Assembly (NCBI GenBank): GCA_022036555.1
Contig: CM039126.1
Location: forward strand, 28,129,935-28,193,934
DNA: 64,000 bases
Direction: 5' to 3'
DNA from: Microstegium vimineum
Lineage: Eukaryota; Streptophyta; Magnoliopsida; Poales; Poaceae
The notes under the pieces are model-generated. The model was not told the DNA's origin, searched no databases, and worked only from the letters and a program-made list of their open reading frames with translations. Position numbers and translations under genes: made by a program. Of the stretch, positions 22,658-34,140 are shown one piece after another. Numbering within the stretch: position 1 is the first letter of the stretch; each line of letters starts with the position of its first letter.

Positions 22658-22807
22658 ACCACAGCCTGATCTCCCTTTTTCACCCCGAGCTCATTATCTC
22701 CATCCTCCCATTTCACCGGCACTTCGAAGAACACTCCAGCAGCATTCAACCGGCGACTTCTTCTTTCCATTAGCAAGGCGCAACCCGCAAGAGTCTCCTT
22801 CGATCCG

Positions 22808-25800
22808 ATGGCGATCAACTTCAACGTCCCCACGGTCAATCTCTTCCCCTCTCGCTTCATACCTTGCGATTTTTCTTTTGCACTGTTTTGTGATCTCTTT
22901 TCCTTCGCCTCTTTGCTTTCTGAATCTAGGAGATGCGCAATAGAATAGTAATCCCTATCGATCAACCACGCCTCTGCTATTTGGGTCCGATGGGAGACAC
23001 TGATCCAATAGAAATCATCAATGCGGAAATCAACCGAGTCCCTTTTAGAGACACACATTTCGACCTAGGTTTATGGTCAGACATCTTTTGCTCTTGGCCT
23101 AAACCCACCAAAGGGTGGAAGAACTGGTACCTCAGGATGGCTAGGTCACAACAAGTCTATTGGGAAGAATGCAACCTAGACCAATGCATCAGATTATCTC
23201 TTGCCGATATGGCCAAGAATGTGAACATGATGATTGTTGCTTCTTACTTTTGGTCCAACACCATGAATGCTTTTCTATTCAGACACGGACCAGCCACCCC
23301 CACACTTGCCGATGTGCATATGCTTACCGTCCTTGACATCTCCTCTGCCGATGATGCCACTTTCTTCAATAGAAAGCCCGAACATCGGGTAGTTACCCGC
23401 AACATCGGTGGCTGGACCGGATATGTTCAAGAATACCACAATACCGGACCGGTAAGCCAGAGGAAGCATGTCATTTTCTTGAATATGTGGCTGGAAAAGT
23501 TTATCTTCTATGGCAAGACAATCGGACCCACCAACATGTATCTTCCTGCAACAGAGCTCTTGGCTAACGAAGCAAGACTTCCCCTTGGCCGATACCTCCT
23601 CAGCTCAGCCTATCACTTTCTGCACCAGGTATCGGAAAAGCTACTGCTAGGCGAAACCCATCGGCAACCTTGGAGGCCCCTGGTGGTTCATTAATATGTG
23701 GCTAAACACCCATATGCACAAGTGCCTCCAACTTGATATGTTCAGCCAGCAATTTCCAAGAAACCTGGCTGAGGATTATGTGTGTGCCGATGACGAATCG
23801 GCAATCCATTCCCCACTCAACTTCGGAAGAAGCCATAATAGTGCTTCCAGGAACTGATATCAACAAGGAACAATTCGACAGATTTTTTCAGAGGTTTTAT
23901 TGTGGAGTTCCTGCCGCAGAACGGGCTTGGTGGCCCTACATTGATGAGGACAACCGATTCCCACTCTCCTTCAACCTTGCCGATGAAGAAATACAGAAGG
24001 ATGAAGGAACTCTGAGGGCTATTCTTACTCCCCGGGCCATCCCAGTCAACATCTTCGGGAGTGGGAAGAACACTTATGCTACTTATGAGTTCTACTACCC
24101 ATCGACATCGGCAAGATAGTTAGCGTTTGGTCAATTGCCGATCAATCTCAGCTATGCCAATGTAGTGAAGCCAAGAGAAGTCATCACCAACGCCATGGAC
24201 CGGGGCAAGGTTGTCAATATCCCTCCTCATGCTGATACAACCGATATTGACTTATCCTCTTGGGCGCTAGTGTCCTTTATCACTGAATCATACAAGTTCT
24301 GGTGGCAAGAATGGAAAGATCAACTGTTCGCTGCATCGTCGCATTATTATCGACACTTGATTGATGCTGATCATATCGTCCCTGATGACGCAGTAAGCTT
24401 ATCTTCGATTTTATTTCTGTCATCTCCTTCCAAATGCATTGGCATCTGATTTTCTGTCAATAGGTTGATGACTTGATTCAAAAAAAGAGCAGAAGTGGCA
24501 AGGCCTTCAACTTGCGACCAATTAATCCTATATCGGTAATCGGCAGCAGGGCTCCTTCATTGGCCTCCCTCATGCATTGAAAGGCAACCCCCAAGGTCAC
24601 CATCAAGTCTAAGTCGACACCAGCTGGGGCCGTTGTCACTCCATCGGCAGCTGCCGCCGTTCTGGCGCAAGCTTTCACGGTAACAAATCTCCATTTTATT
24701 TATGCCGATCGTAAAACTTTCATCGACAACCCTTACTTAATTCTCAATTTGTACCAAACGTCTTCTCTTGTAGCAGACAAATTCATCGGCAGCTGCCCCA
24801 AGTGCACAAGCTCCTCCAATTCAGTTTGCCGATGCCCCCAAGGTGCAAAAGTCCAAACGCCAAGGTTCATCAAGCACTGCTCCCCAACCAAAACGCCTAA
24901 GGCCATCAACCTTAGCTGCGTCGCCGACAACACTCCTACCGATGCGCCACCACTAGAGCCAGCATCGGCATCTGTCCCTGACCAAATACCATTGAAGCTT
25001 CCATCTAAGGGACAGTGTCGGTACTGCAGGAATCGGTTGTAACAGAACCGCCACCGGCATCGGCACCAGCACTGGCACTAACCCTTCTAGCTACAGAGGC
25101 AAGTTCATCGGCAATCATTGCCGATTCTCAGGAAACCGCTGCACCAGCTGCTCTGCCAAGTCCAATGCGAAAAAATTATGCTAAAGCAGGTAAATCGTCT
25201 GTTATAAATTCACAAAACACAAACTTTCAATCGGCAAACTCTAATTCTTTTCTTTTTAGGCCCAAAACTCCCCCAACAGCTTATTCTCCTTCGCCATCAA
25301 CCTACCAAACGAGGATGAAGAAGAAGAAAGTTCTGCTCCACCATCAGACGTCATATCGACAGAAGTGAAATCCAAACTCGAAGCATTGCTATCCTTACTG
25401 CAGCAAAGCACATCCCAACTAGTCCAAGATTCTAACGCAGTAAGGATAGCTTTCAAGGAGATTCAAGGCCAACTGCCTACCGATATCGAAGAAATGCTCT
25501 TCCAAGTGGCGTTCGTTGAGAGCCGACAACTTCAATATCGAAAGGCCTCACGTCGCATTGCCGATAGAACTGCCCAAGCAAAACTTGAAGAAGAAATGCT
25601 CAAATTCAAGCAAGCTGTCGAAGAGAAGCACAAGGGCATCGGTCGCCTGGAAGCCTCCAGTGTTGAGCTTGAAGAGGAAATCACCCGTCTATCGGCAAAA
25701 AAGGAAGAATTGCTAGCGAAGCTAGGGAAAATTGATGAAGCTTTAGATGCGGCCAACCAAAAGAAGGCTCAACTTCCCGATGCTGCTAAAACTTTACAAC

Positions 25801-25949
25801 AAGAAAGGGATGCCGACGCTCGCCACGCCCTTCTGCTGAAAAGAAGAATCAAGCCAATTGAGGGCACTGCCGATGACGACACCAGGGAAATAGAGGAAGC
25901 AGACCAAATTCGCCTTCGTGCGATTTCATCCATTCAATCCTTATTGTAG
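22808..25949 (+). pseudogene. Plant-mobile-domain (PMD-like) passenger gene of element B, antisense to pol
   Basis: Same gene as 7745-4308. Exon 1 is MAINFNVPT (22808-22834) with a weak donor GTCAAT where element A has GTGAGA. Exon 2 starts at about 22930 (EMRNRIVIPIDQPRL) and holds LGPMGDTDPIEI, WPKPTKGWKNWYLRMARSQQ and FLFRHGPATPTLADVHMLT. It shifts frame near 23656 (one extra base against A) and again near 23830, and has a stop at 24117-24119. Exon 3 begins after an acceptor near 24462 (VDDLIQKKSRSGKAFNLRPI). Ala/Ser/Pro-rich exons follow to about 25190. The last exon, about 25260-25949, carries an acidic NEDEEEESSAPPSD and a long coiled coil (ELEEEITRLSAKKEELLAKL) ending IRLRAISSIQSLL. 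Damaged, but every segment is present and ordered as in element A. Confidence 0.8.
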
Positions 25950-26074
25950 TTTGTTGTATCGGCAACTTCAAACTTGATGACTAACTCGTCTGTATCATAC
26001 TGTTAATGTTTTTATGCTTTCTACCCGATGTTTCGTACAATATTTCTTCCATCGGCATTTGTACTTGTATTGCT

Positions 26075-29000
26075 TTACGCGTCCATCCAAATACTAGGAT
26101 AATATTTCTTCAAATATTTTCCGTTAATCACCCTGGAGAACGTAACTCCTTCAAGTGTTTCCAAAATATAAGCGTTACCAGGAATAGACTGACCTATCCG
26201 AAAAGGACCCTCCCAATTAGGGGACCATTTCCCAAACTTTGAACTCTTAGTCCCAATCGGTAAAATCAGTTTCCACACCAGATCACCATCGACAAACTCT
26301 TTCACCTTCACTTTCTTGTCATACCACCTGGCAACCCTTTTCTTGTTCTCTTTGATACTGATTAGAGCTCTCAGGCGATGACTTGCTAAATCTTCTAATT
26401 CATCTTTCATAAGAATATCATATTCATCGGCTGTTAATTGGTCCTGGGAAAACAATCGTCTAGAACCAGTCTTAATTTCCCAAGGTAGGACAACATCATG
26501 CCCATAGACTAACCGGTATGGCGAAACTTTAGTTGCACCATGACATGCCATCCGATACGACCATAAAGCTTCATTCAACACTATATGCCAGCTTCTAAGG
26601 TTTTCTTCAATCTTGCGCTTGATAAGCTTAATAACCCCTTTATTCGTCCTGACCATTAGCTTGAGCATAATAAGGAGAAGAGTTTAAAACCTTAAACCTC
26701 ATACCGATAGCAAATTCATCAAACTCCCCTGATGTGAACATGGTCCCTTGATCAGTTGTAATAGTTTGAGGAATACCAAATCGGTAAACAATATGTTCCT
26801 TTACAAAGTCTATCATGTTTGCCGAAGTCACTTTCTTCAAAGGAATGGCTTCAACCCACTTCATGAAATAATCGGTGGCAACAAGTATAAATTTATGCCC
26901 TTTACTCGACGGCGGATAAATTTGACCGATGAGATCGATAGCCCATCCTCTAAATGACCAAGGCTTGATTATAGGATTCATTGCTGATGCAGGTGCTCTC
27001 TGAACATTACCAAACCTCTGATAATCTTGACACCCTTTGAAGTATCTAAAACAATCCTCAAGAATTGTCGGCCAATAATACCCATTTCGTCTAATCATCC
27101 ATTTCATTTTGAACGCCGATTGATGCGCCCCACATACTCCCTCATGAATTTCACCCATCAACCCTTTCGATTCTTCTTTACTAAGGCATTTGAGCAAAAC
27201 TCCATCAATCATCCGATAATATAATTCATCATCAAGGAGTATGTACTTGGTAGCCTGAAACCTTAAACGCCTTTCAACCTTTCTAGATGGATCTCTTAAG
27301 TAATCGGCAATCTCTTTCCTCCAATCATTGGCAATCAGTACCGATGTCATCATTCCTTGAATCGGCTGATACCCTGAAGCGTACTGTGCCAACCGATTAG
27401 CCTCTTCATTATGCAATCTGGGAACATGCTCAAGGCGGTATTCTTTAAATTCTTTTAATAACTGCAAACACTTTTCATGGTATGCAATTAAAATTTCACT
27501 TCGGCATTCATATGTCCCAAACAATTGATTGATCACTAACATAGAGTCGCCAAAGATTTCAATGGCATCGGCATGCACCTCCCTGAGTAATTCCAATCCC
27601 TTTAACAAAGCCTGGTATTCAGCCTGATTGTTTGTTGAGGTAGCAACAATCGGCAATGAGACTTCATACTTTTGTCCTCGGGGTGAAATTAAGACAATAC
27701 CGATACCTGCTCCTTCCCTACACGTAGATCCATCAAAGAACAAAGTCCAAGGAGCAATTTCCATGGAACTTACTGTACCACAATGCTGAGTAACAAAATC
27801 GGCCATCACCTGACCCTTAACTGCCTTAGCCAATTCATACTTCAAATCAAACTCTGATAGCGCTAAAATCCATTTGCCGATTCTCCCACTCAATATCGGC
27901 ATCGACAACATGTACTTAACCACATCATCTTTGCATATGACGGTACATTTGGCCGATAACAAATAATGCCTCAACTTAGTGTAAGAAAAGTACAGACATA
28001 AACATAATTTCTCGATGGCCGAATACCTAGTTTCAGCATCCACCAGTCTTCTACTCAAATAATAAATTACACGCTCCTTCCCTTCATATTCTTGGATTAA
28101 GGTTGACCCGATAACACTGTCATCGGCAGACAAATACAACCTGAAAGGCCTCCCATGTTGAGGCGGAACCAAGACTGGGGGATTTACTAAATATTTCTTA
28201 ATTTCTTCTAAGGCTAATTGTTGTTCTTCTTTCCATGTAAACTCTTGACCGGCCTTCAGTTTTAGCAATGGGCTAAAAGATTTAATCTTCCCAGACAAAT
28301 TGGATATAAATCTTCTAATAAAATTAATCTTGCCGATCAAGGACTGCAACTCAGTCTTGTTTGTGGGAGCAACCACCTTATTAATTGCATCAATGGACTT
28401 TCTGACGATCTCGATACCTCTCTGGTGCACCATAAAACCTAGGAATTGACCTGCCGATACACCAACGCACACTTATTAAGATTCATCTTTAACCCGTGCT
28501 CCCTCGTGCACTCTAGAATTTTCCGCAAATCGGCAAGATGCTTCTCAAAATTTCTGGACTTAACCACCACATCATCAATATAGATTTCAACTATCGTGCC
28601 GATGTACTTATGAAAAATGAAATTTATTGCTCTCTGATAAGTAGCACCGGCGTTCTTCAAACCAAAAGTCATCACGACCCACTCAAATAAACCGACATGA
28701 CCTGGACATCTGAAAGCAGTCTTGGATTGTCTTCTTCAGCCATGAATATTTGGTTATATCCAGCATTACCATCCATAAAACTAATGATTTGATGCCCAGC
28801 AGCAGCATCAATCAGTAGATCGGCAACAGGCATCGGGTAACCGTCCATCGGCGTAGCTTTATTGAGATTCCTGAAATCAATGCAAACACGAAGTTTTCCA
28901 TTTTTCTTATACACAGGAACCACATTAGAAATCCATTCGGTATATCGACATTGCCGAATAAATCCAGCTTCAATTAACTTTGTAATTTCAGCTTTAATGT

Positions 29001-29302
29001 CAGGTAATACAATAGGATTGCATCGGCGTACTGGCTGCCGATGTGGTTGGAAAACCAGACTTACTAGGTAACCGATGTTCAACTATTGACCCGTCTAGGC
29101 CAGGCATCTCTGTATAATCCCAAGCAAAACAATCTTTATATTCCTTTAATAAATCACTCAACTGTTGTTTACATTGGGAATCTAATTTAACACTAATAAA
29201 GGTTGGTCTGGGCCTACTGCCATCGCCGATATCTATTCTTAGTAAATCATCGGCCGATGTGAACCCTTGCCCAAGTTTTCCATCATCGGCGAATTGATCC
29301 AT
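26075..29302 (-). pseudogene. pol: pol of element B: reverse transcriptase, two RNase H domains, integrase
   Basis: Copies the element RNA and integrates the DNA. From the right: CFAWDYTEMPGLDGSIVEHR before RT; RT core (YKKNGKLRVCIDFRNLNKAT, FMDGNAGYNQI); YIDD within VEIYIDDVVVKSRNF (about 28580). The long frame 28472-26640 (610 residues) holds the RT connection and first RNase H (RLVDAETRYSAIEKLCLCLY), a second RNase H (WTLFFDGSTCREGAGIGIVL, STNNQAEYQALLKGLELL) and integrase (GVCGAHQSAFKMKW, AIDLIGQ, TTDQGTMFTSGEFDEF). The integrase zinc finger is damaged: CQDYQRFG stands where CxxCQRFG is usual. Frames shift near 28680, near 28450 and near 26655, where the catalytic Glu segment (YYAQANGQ) breaks; 26668-26075 then encodes the integrase C-terminus (NAYILETLEGVTFSRVINGK). 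Confidence 0.92.
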
Positions 29303-30240
29303 TAAAACTCTTCTTCAGGACCTTGAGGAACTCTATATCCCAAGCTTCTCCTGATATGCATCTGGTCTGCTCATAGGTTTCCGATTCTGCTGATGCAACA
29401 ATCGACGGGGTTTCACTTTGGACGACTTCAATCTTATCTCTCACCCATTGCATGAGGCTTTGGTGCATCGTGGAAGGAATACAACAATTAGCATGGATCC
29501 AATCCTTCCCAGAAGCAAGTTGTAGGTGCCTTTGCCACTGATCACGAAAAACGTTGTCGACAAAGTTTTGCCGCTGATGGTTAATTCGACGCATACAACT
29601 CCCATAGCTGGTGACACATTTCCTTCAAATCTTTAAGCTTCATGTCTGTCTTGACTAAGTCTTGGTCACCTTTCCCAAGCTTTCTGAACATAACGTACGG
29701 CATTATATTGATTGATGCCCCACCGTCCACCAGCATTTTTGACACTGGCTGCCCATCTACTTTGCCTTTGACAAACAAAGCCCTTAAGTGTTGTCTTTCA
29801 TCATCGGTTGGTTTTTCAAAGACAGCTGCCATTGGATCTAATACCAACTGTGCCATTTCAGCAGCCTCTTCCTCAGCATCGACAGACGCCATGAATTCCA
29901 TCGGCAATATCACAACCATATTGATCTCTGCCGATGGATCCCTATCCTTGCGCTTTGGCCTCCACTGCTTAACTGGAGATTTCTCTCTTGAAGGGTTTTC
30001 ACTGTGATACAGATCATTTTGGCGTTCACGCTGGATCCTCCTTCTCTGAGTCTTCGTCAGACCCTTGGGGCACCATTGAGGAAGCTTAGTTTTCCAAACA
30101 GGCTGGTACTGCTTCTCACCACTCGTATTTGCACCACTCCTTATGTTTGGATCCCTAGAGAATATTTCTTCATTGGACACTCTTGCATTAGCCATCTCCT
30201 CAAGCTCTTCTTGACCAACACGCCTGCTAAGGCCTGTCAT
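29283..30240 (-). pseudogene. Aspartic protease region of element B
   Basis: VDGQPVSKMLVDGGASINIM holds the DGG variant of the catalytic aspartate motif, common in Tat and other plant gypsy proteases. It is preceded by KLPQWCPKGLTKTQRRRIQR and followed by HLQLASGKDWIHANCCIPST. The frame changes at about 29590, inside the protease, and at about 30240 from gag, so no single protein is made. Confidence 0.82.
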
Positions 30241-32949
30241 GTACGCTGAGCTTGCCCCCCCGCCGATCATGTGCTGATTCCTTTTCTCTGATTGGCCTGC
30301 CATAGTTTGATGCCCGATCATCAAAACAAGGTTTCTTTTCTGCCCGATCGGCAGGGTAATACCCATTGCATTCAGGGCAATTATGGGCAGTGGGCAGCTT
30401 GATGCCTTCTTCCCAGCAATGAACAAAGAAGGGACACCTCCAATGATCTTTGTGCCGGTGCCACTCTTGGCGCCTCTCTTCTTCCTGCTGCCGATATTGC
30501 TCCTCCTGCGACTGCCGATAATCTTGCCGTGGCCGCCTGTGCGTGATGATGACGCCATACGGTGCATGCTTATGTCTCCTGGCGCTGCTGCTTTCATCGG
30601 CAACTCTCTTACCCTTTCTGCTATCGGTAAACTCCCTTCCCTTTACTTCATGCGTAGCTATCTGATGTTCAGGATCTACCGATGCGCTTTTCCTGGCAGC
30701 TTCCGATGTCAACACTTTAATCTTTCCACTAGTTTCCACCATGTTATTTGGAAACGGGTGTTGGTCGATCTTCATCGGCTTCTGGGCTTTGGAATTTTCA
30801 AACTTAATTCGCCCAGATTCAATTTCAGACTACAACTGCTGCCTAAAGACTTTGATGTCATTGGTACTGTGTGAAGTTGCATTGTGCCATTTACAATACC
30901 TGACCCTTCTAAGCTCTTCAGCCGATGGAATTACTTGATTAGGCGCCAGTTTAATCCACCCTTCTTGAAGCAGTAGATCAAACTATCGGCCTTGGTGATA
31001 TCAAAGGTGAACTTTTCAGCTTCTTTCTGGCCAAACGGATAAGATATCGACTTCTTATCTTTTACCCATTTTAGAAGCGCCGATACTTAGCTCCTCATCT
31101 GACTCAGAATCTTCTTCTTGTCCAATGAAGGACACCTTTTTATTCCAAGTTTTTTCTAGGTTCAAAAGTTTTAACGTCTTGATCGGCAATTCTCTGCACG
31201 AGATGACTCAAACTTTCAAACTCTTGAGACGCATATTGGTCCTTGATGTGCGGCAGTAATCCCTGGAAGGCCAAATTTGCCAATTGCCGATCATCAAGCA
31301 CCAAGCTGTAGCACTTGTTCTTCACGTCCCGCAACATCTGAACGAAGCTTTCTACCGATTCATCATTACGCTGCCTCAACTTGACCAAATCGGTAATCTT
31401 CTTTTCATGTACGCCAGCGAAGAAGTATTTGTGAAACTGCTTCTCCAGATCGGCCCAAGTGATCACTGAATTTGGAGGCAATGAAATGAACCATGTGAAT
31501 GCCGATCCAGATAATGATGACGAAAATAATCTTACCTTCAGTTCGTCCCTGCCGACTTCTTCTCCACATTGAATAATGAAACGGTTGATGTGCTCCATCG
31601 TTGAAGTGTCGTCTTGGCCAGAAAACTTTGTGAAATCCGGCACCTTGTACCGATTTGGGAGAGTATGTATTGATTTTAGGCTTGATACCGAATTGCTCTT
31701 TCATTACTTCGGCGATCTTATCGGCCCAGTATGCATCCTGATCTTGCCGATGCGCTGGCTGGATGTTGATAGGCTGAGCTGGTTGATACGCTTCTTCATA
31801 CCTCTGTGGTAAATAAGCCAGAGCAGCTGGTGCAGGCGCAGCATTAGCCCGCTAAATATTGTGCATCGGCTGATTTGCCGATGGACCACTTTGAACGCCC
31901 ATTGGGAAATACTGTGGAATTATATTCATCGGTTGATGCGCCGATGCTCCACTCTGAGGGTTTTCCAGGTACTGATACCCAGGTTGTACCATCTGTTGTT
32001 GGATCGGTGTTGGTCCAGTCCATCCAGGATTACAAGTCAACGGCATATAATTTGCCGATGGCTGATAGTTAACCGGTGTCTGTCGCTCCTATACCCTGGA
32101 GTAGTCAACAAATTGACCACCTTGGTGTGCTAGCACTCCAGTTTGAGGATTCACTACCACCATGGGTTGACTCGCAATTGTCGTGCTTTGTTGCATTGGT
32201 AAAGGACTTGTCGATGGTGGCATATAAGGCACTTTGGATATCACCATCTGAAGATCTTCCGACGACAACTGCACAATTGGAGAGGATGTAGCATAATGCG
32301 TCATCGGGATCATCGGTTGTGCAGGCATTGCCAATGTCATGGGGCCTTTTCACACTGTATTGTTACCTTGGATCAGATTAAAGTCGGCAGATGGATTTGG
32401 AGGCATACCGTATCCCCACCAGTTAGCGGGAGTTGGCTGACTCTTAGTTGTGGGCCCTGACATTGCCGATGCCACCAAATCTGTGTTCAATCGAGTGACG
32501 CTTACAGGGCTCGATCTTGGCGGCGTAACCACATCGGCAGACGGATCTACAGGTTGGGAAGATGCCATTGGAGCCGCCGATGGATTTGTAGCAGATGTCG
32601 ATCCAGGTTGATGATACGCTAGACCAACATACTGGGGTGTCTGTCCTTCTTTAAAAGATTGCATAACAATATTGTATACAGTATTGGACAACACATTGGA
32701 GTGGGTAATTAATGCCTGATTTAGTGCAGAATTAACCATCTCTTGTAATTTACCAGGATTGGCGTCGAAAGTAACCTGCCGTGGCAACGACGGATCTTGC
32801 TTCTGGATAGCTTCGCCGCTCCTGTTTAGGCTGAAGGACTTGAGATACAACTGCTTGTACTCCTCCATAGTTTGCTCCTGATCATCTTTCAGATTCGCTT
32901 CGGAGACTTCGATGACATTGCTTGGACTGACGTCAGTAGTATCACCCAT
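30227..32949 (-). pseudogene. gag polyprotein of element B
   Basis: Starts at the ATG 32949-32947 (MGDTTDVSPSNVIEVSEANL). In frame through 32089 with a TGA at 32352-32350, then further breaks. 31643-31140 encodes the central retrotransposon gag domain (GSAFTWFISLPPNSVITWAD, KYFFAGVHEKKITDLVKLRQ). 31139-30776 is full of stops. 30775-30227 encodes a Cys/His segment (CPFFVHCWEEG, CPECNGYY) shared with element A. The Q/P/M-rich linker is shorter than in element A, with fewer YQPS..PMQQ-like units. Confidence 0.85.
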
Positions 32950-33020
32950 AATCAGCTTGTAATAGGTTTGAATCGTGATCAACAGACGTATTATCGTCCC
33001 ACCGGGTGTGCCAAAAGACG

Positions 33021-33913
33021 TGTTGACACAAAAAACCGTCGAGGCTGCGAACACGTCGGGCTAATGCCCAAAATCGATATCCGAAGTGTGCCAGTCGATT
33101 TGACCAGTTAATCGACAAGGACGATAACTAGAACAAACTTGAGCGAGACGACAGCGATGCGCCCGGACATCAAGGCTCTGATTTGCTCCCAACGCGGATC
33201 TTGCAAAGCTTGACGGAGATCCGTCAACATCTCGTAAAAACTCGTAGAAGAACTAGAACTAATGCAGTAAACGTAAATTGCTGGAAAAAATAGATAAAAA
33301 TAGTAAACTTCTTTGATTGATTGTGTATATATATTTTTACACCACCCCTCGGTACATATTTATACCCCATCAAAAGGAGTTGTAAACAGACACGACTCAC
33401 ACTTTCCTAAATAAAACTCCTATTTTTAAGAAAATAATCGACTCGCGCAAGAGTTAGATTCAAACTATAACAATAATACCTATCTTTAAGGAAACAAATG
33501 ACTCGTGCAAGAGTCAGACTCAAACTAAACAATAATACTGGCATAAAATCACCAATTTCTATATCCATCTTCTTTACGATGAAACTTTCCATCGGCAGAC
33601 CTTTTCCAATCTGCAACCTTCTTTCATTACCATTGGCAACCTCCTGGTGACGTCAGCCACGTCATCCTGCACCCATCGGCAATACCTTCCTATCGGCAAC
33701 CTCTTCCTACCGGCAACCTCTTCCTATCGGCAAATAACCTTCTTTTTTTCCTTGACGCTTTCTTCAACTAAATCTACTATCGGTAACCTTCTTTGCTTCC
33801 ATCGGTAACCTAATCGATAATATTCTTAGTGCCGATATGACACAATGACTATCTCCTTACTGATTCAGCGCACCCGGTCTATATTGACACGTACCAAAAA
33901 ACGGTGTTTAACG
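33021..33913 (-). repeat. 5' LTR of element B (about 893 bases)
   Basis: Starts TGTTGACACA at the PBS side and ends ACGGTGTTTAACG against the host. The PBS block (CTTTTGGCACACCCGGTGGG on the minus strand) lies next to it at 32997-33020. Confidence 0.93.
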
Positions 33914-33979
33914 CAGCATGACTCATGTTTTCTTCTTGAATTATTGGTTATTATTATAAATATAAGGTCCCAACAATTC

Positions 33980-34140
33980 CACAGGTCAAAAAATTACTAG
34001 ACCTGTACTAATCATGTATGAAATGACGGTATGTCTGTTGGAGATAGAGGTGGTGTTGCTGATCTGATTGCTACCATCCAGATATCCAAGGTCCCTATTA
34101 TCTGTATTCCAGTGACCTTCATATCCACAAATTGAGCCTT
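33980..34140 (+). pseudogene. RFC1: RFC1 fragment, right part (Walker B to sensor 1)
   Basis: Continues the gene split by element B. After VLIMYE and a one-base loss it reads DGMSVGDRGGVADLIATIQI then SKVPIICI, matching plant RFC1 (VLVMDEVDGMSAGDRGGVAD). The frameshift falls in the Walker B aspartate/glutamate stretch, and the reading then diverges at the expected ICNDRYSQKL. It is a dead ATPase fragment. Confidence 0.78.

Larger units (their letters stand above)
21523..33913 (-). mobile_element. Element B: near-complete Tat-lineage Ty3/gypsy retrotransposon with antisense PMD gene
   Basis: LTRs are 33021-33913 (5') and 21523-22414 (3'), flanked by the target duplication CAGCA (21518-21522, 33914-33918). 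Reading the minus strand: gag, protease, RT with YIDD, RNase H, a second RNase H domain, integrase, then the antisense PMD gene, polypurine tract and 3' LTR. The second RNase H before integrase and the extra antisense ORF point to the Tat lineage. Many frames carry single stops or shifts, so the copy is probably inactive. The outer end of the 5' LTR (33901-33913) is altered: GGTGTTTAACG stands where GGTGTCAACA is expected. Confidence 0.93.
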
